Of a DNA stretch of 10,347 bases, positions 9,983 through 10,347 are shown piece after piece; positions within the stretch are counted from its first letter, which is position 1, and each line of letters begins with the position of its first letter. This DNA comes from CAADGY01 sp900696665 (GTDB taxonomy: Bacteria; Acidobacteriota; Terriglobia; Bryobacterales; Bryobacteraceae): NCBI GenBank assembly GCA_035063885.1, contig JAPSFM010000154.1, forward strand, positions 1 to 10,347. Reading direction: 5' to 3'. A model generated the notes under the pieces. The model had not been told where the DNA came from. It did no database searches and saw nothing but the letters and a program-made list of their open reading frames with translations. A program made the translations under genes and the position numbers.

Positions 9983-10011
9983 TTGCAACCCAAAAATCGG
10001 TTTGCTATTTT
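9983..10011 (+). promoter_or_regulatory. likely rRNA operon promoter
   Basis: TTGCAA (9983-9988) and TATTTT (10006-10011) are separated by exactly 17 bp. Just upstream, 9951-9972 is AT-rich (GAATTATC, then GAATTTTTT), in the place of an UP element. Transcription would begin near 10018, rightwards, away from secA. A weaker second pair, TTGCAT (10063-10068) and TACACT (10086-10091), also has a 17-bp spacer and could be a P2 promoter. Confidence 0.5.
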
Positions 10012-10017
10012 AGTTGA

Positions 10018-10347
10018 GGTCGCCGTTAGGACGAAATGAATTGATCAGCTTTTTCGGAGGGGTTGCATCCTCCGAAGAAGTTGGGTACACTGTTCGATGG
10101 CACCGAAGCTAGCAAGAGCAGATTGAGCAGTTTTCAATACGCTGTAGTCGAGTAGCTTCCGGAGTTCTTTTAGGTTCCCGATTTTTTTGAGTCAGGCGGA
10201 GTGCCGCTGTGCGGCGTCCGTCGATTCTTACGGCTTTTCGAGGCCGGGCAGCCGGGTTCCGGCGTTCTTCCTCTGAGAGGGGAGGGGCTGGAGTTTGAGG
10301 TTGCGCAGATCTTTGACAATCTGGTTGGACGTTTAAGAAGAAGTTCG
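10018..10347 (+). other. probable rRNA operon leader (16S gene expected beyond the edge)
   Basis: The stretch carries no open reading frame of note on either strand but many stem-loops. These include 10053-10076 (TTCGGAGG, 8-nt loop, CCTCCGAA, extendable by wobble pairs), 10203-10215 (GCCGC/GCGGC with an outer CGGA/TCCG pair at 10197-10200 and 10217-10220), 10251-10263 (GCCGG, loop GTT, CCGGC) and 10270-10280 (CCTC, loop TGA, GAGG). None except possibly the T-run at 10182-10188 looks like a terminator. It ends in a boxA-like element. A strong-type promoter, a long structured untranslated stretch and a boxA together point to the leader of an rrn operon. The 16S gene itself is not in the window. 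Confidence 0.55.
10306..10319 (+). promoter_or_regulatory. boxA-like antitermination element
   Basis: CAGATCTTTGACAA closely follows the rRNA boxA of E. coli (TGCTCTTTAACAA); the core CTTTGACAA differs from CTTTAACAA at one base. Sequences of this type directly before 16S genes bind the NusB-NusE complex and let RNA polymerase read through structured rRNA. The position about 290 nt after the predicted start site, at the very edge of a gene-free leader, supports the call. Confidence 0.55.

Overview
The window reads as a chromosomal segment of an Acidobacteriota genome, most likely of the Solibacter/Bryobacteraceae type. This is inferred from several things together: a TonB-receptor-type C-terminal tail (ending ALRFMF), a DUF6599-like secreted protein, a 940-residue SecA with a C-terminal zinc motif, and RNase J in a moderately GC-rich background. 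No database search was possible. All protein genes lie on the minus strand. The only plus-strand unit is a probable rRNA operon leader at the right edge.

Left part (1-3981), accessory in character. An IS110-family transposase, cut by the window edge, occupies 1-816. Its upstream flank of at most 127 bp may hold the element's left end and bridge-RNA region. Next comes a two-gene sugar module: an AraA-like isomerase (944-2404) whose start overlaps by 4 bp (ATGA) the stop of a DgoT/ExuT-like MFS transporter (2401-3615). Five bases upstream of the transporter start lies the stop codon of a short broken reading frame whose end looks like the last strand of a TonB-dependent outer-membrane receptor. 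A receptor-permease-isomerase operon seems to have lost its first gene. The 260 bp beyond the remnant carry no gene, but do hold a sequence resembling the subterminal repeats of some IS21-type elements.

Middle and right part (3982-9794), housekeeping in character. Ribonuclease J (3982-5652) has its own likely sigma-70 promoter and a leader of about 160 nt with three short hairpins. Upstream of it lies a pair, secA (6972-9794) followed by a DUF6599-like secreted, membrane-anchored protein (6001-6987), overlapping by 16 bp and probably co-transcribed.

Right edge (9795-10347). The region between divergent units has GC-rich stem-loops on the secA side. On the plus strand a promoter (TTGCAA, 17 bp, TATTTT) precedes a gene-free, hairpin-rich stretch ending in a boxA-like sequence (CTTTGACAA). 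This is what the start of an rRNA operon looks like, with 16S expected just beyond the window.
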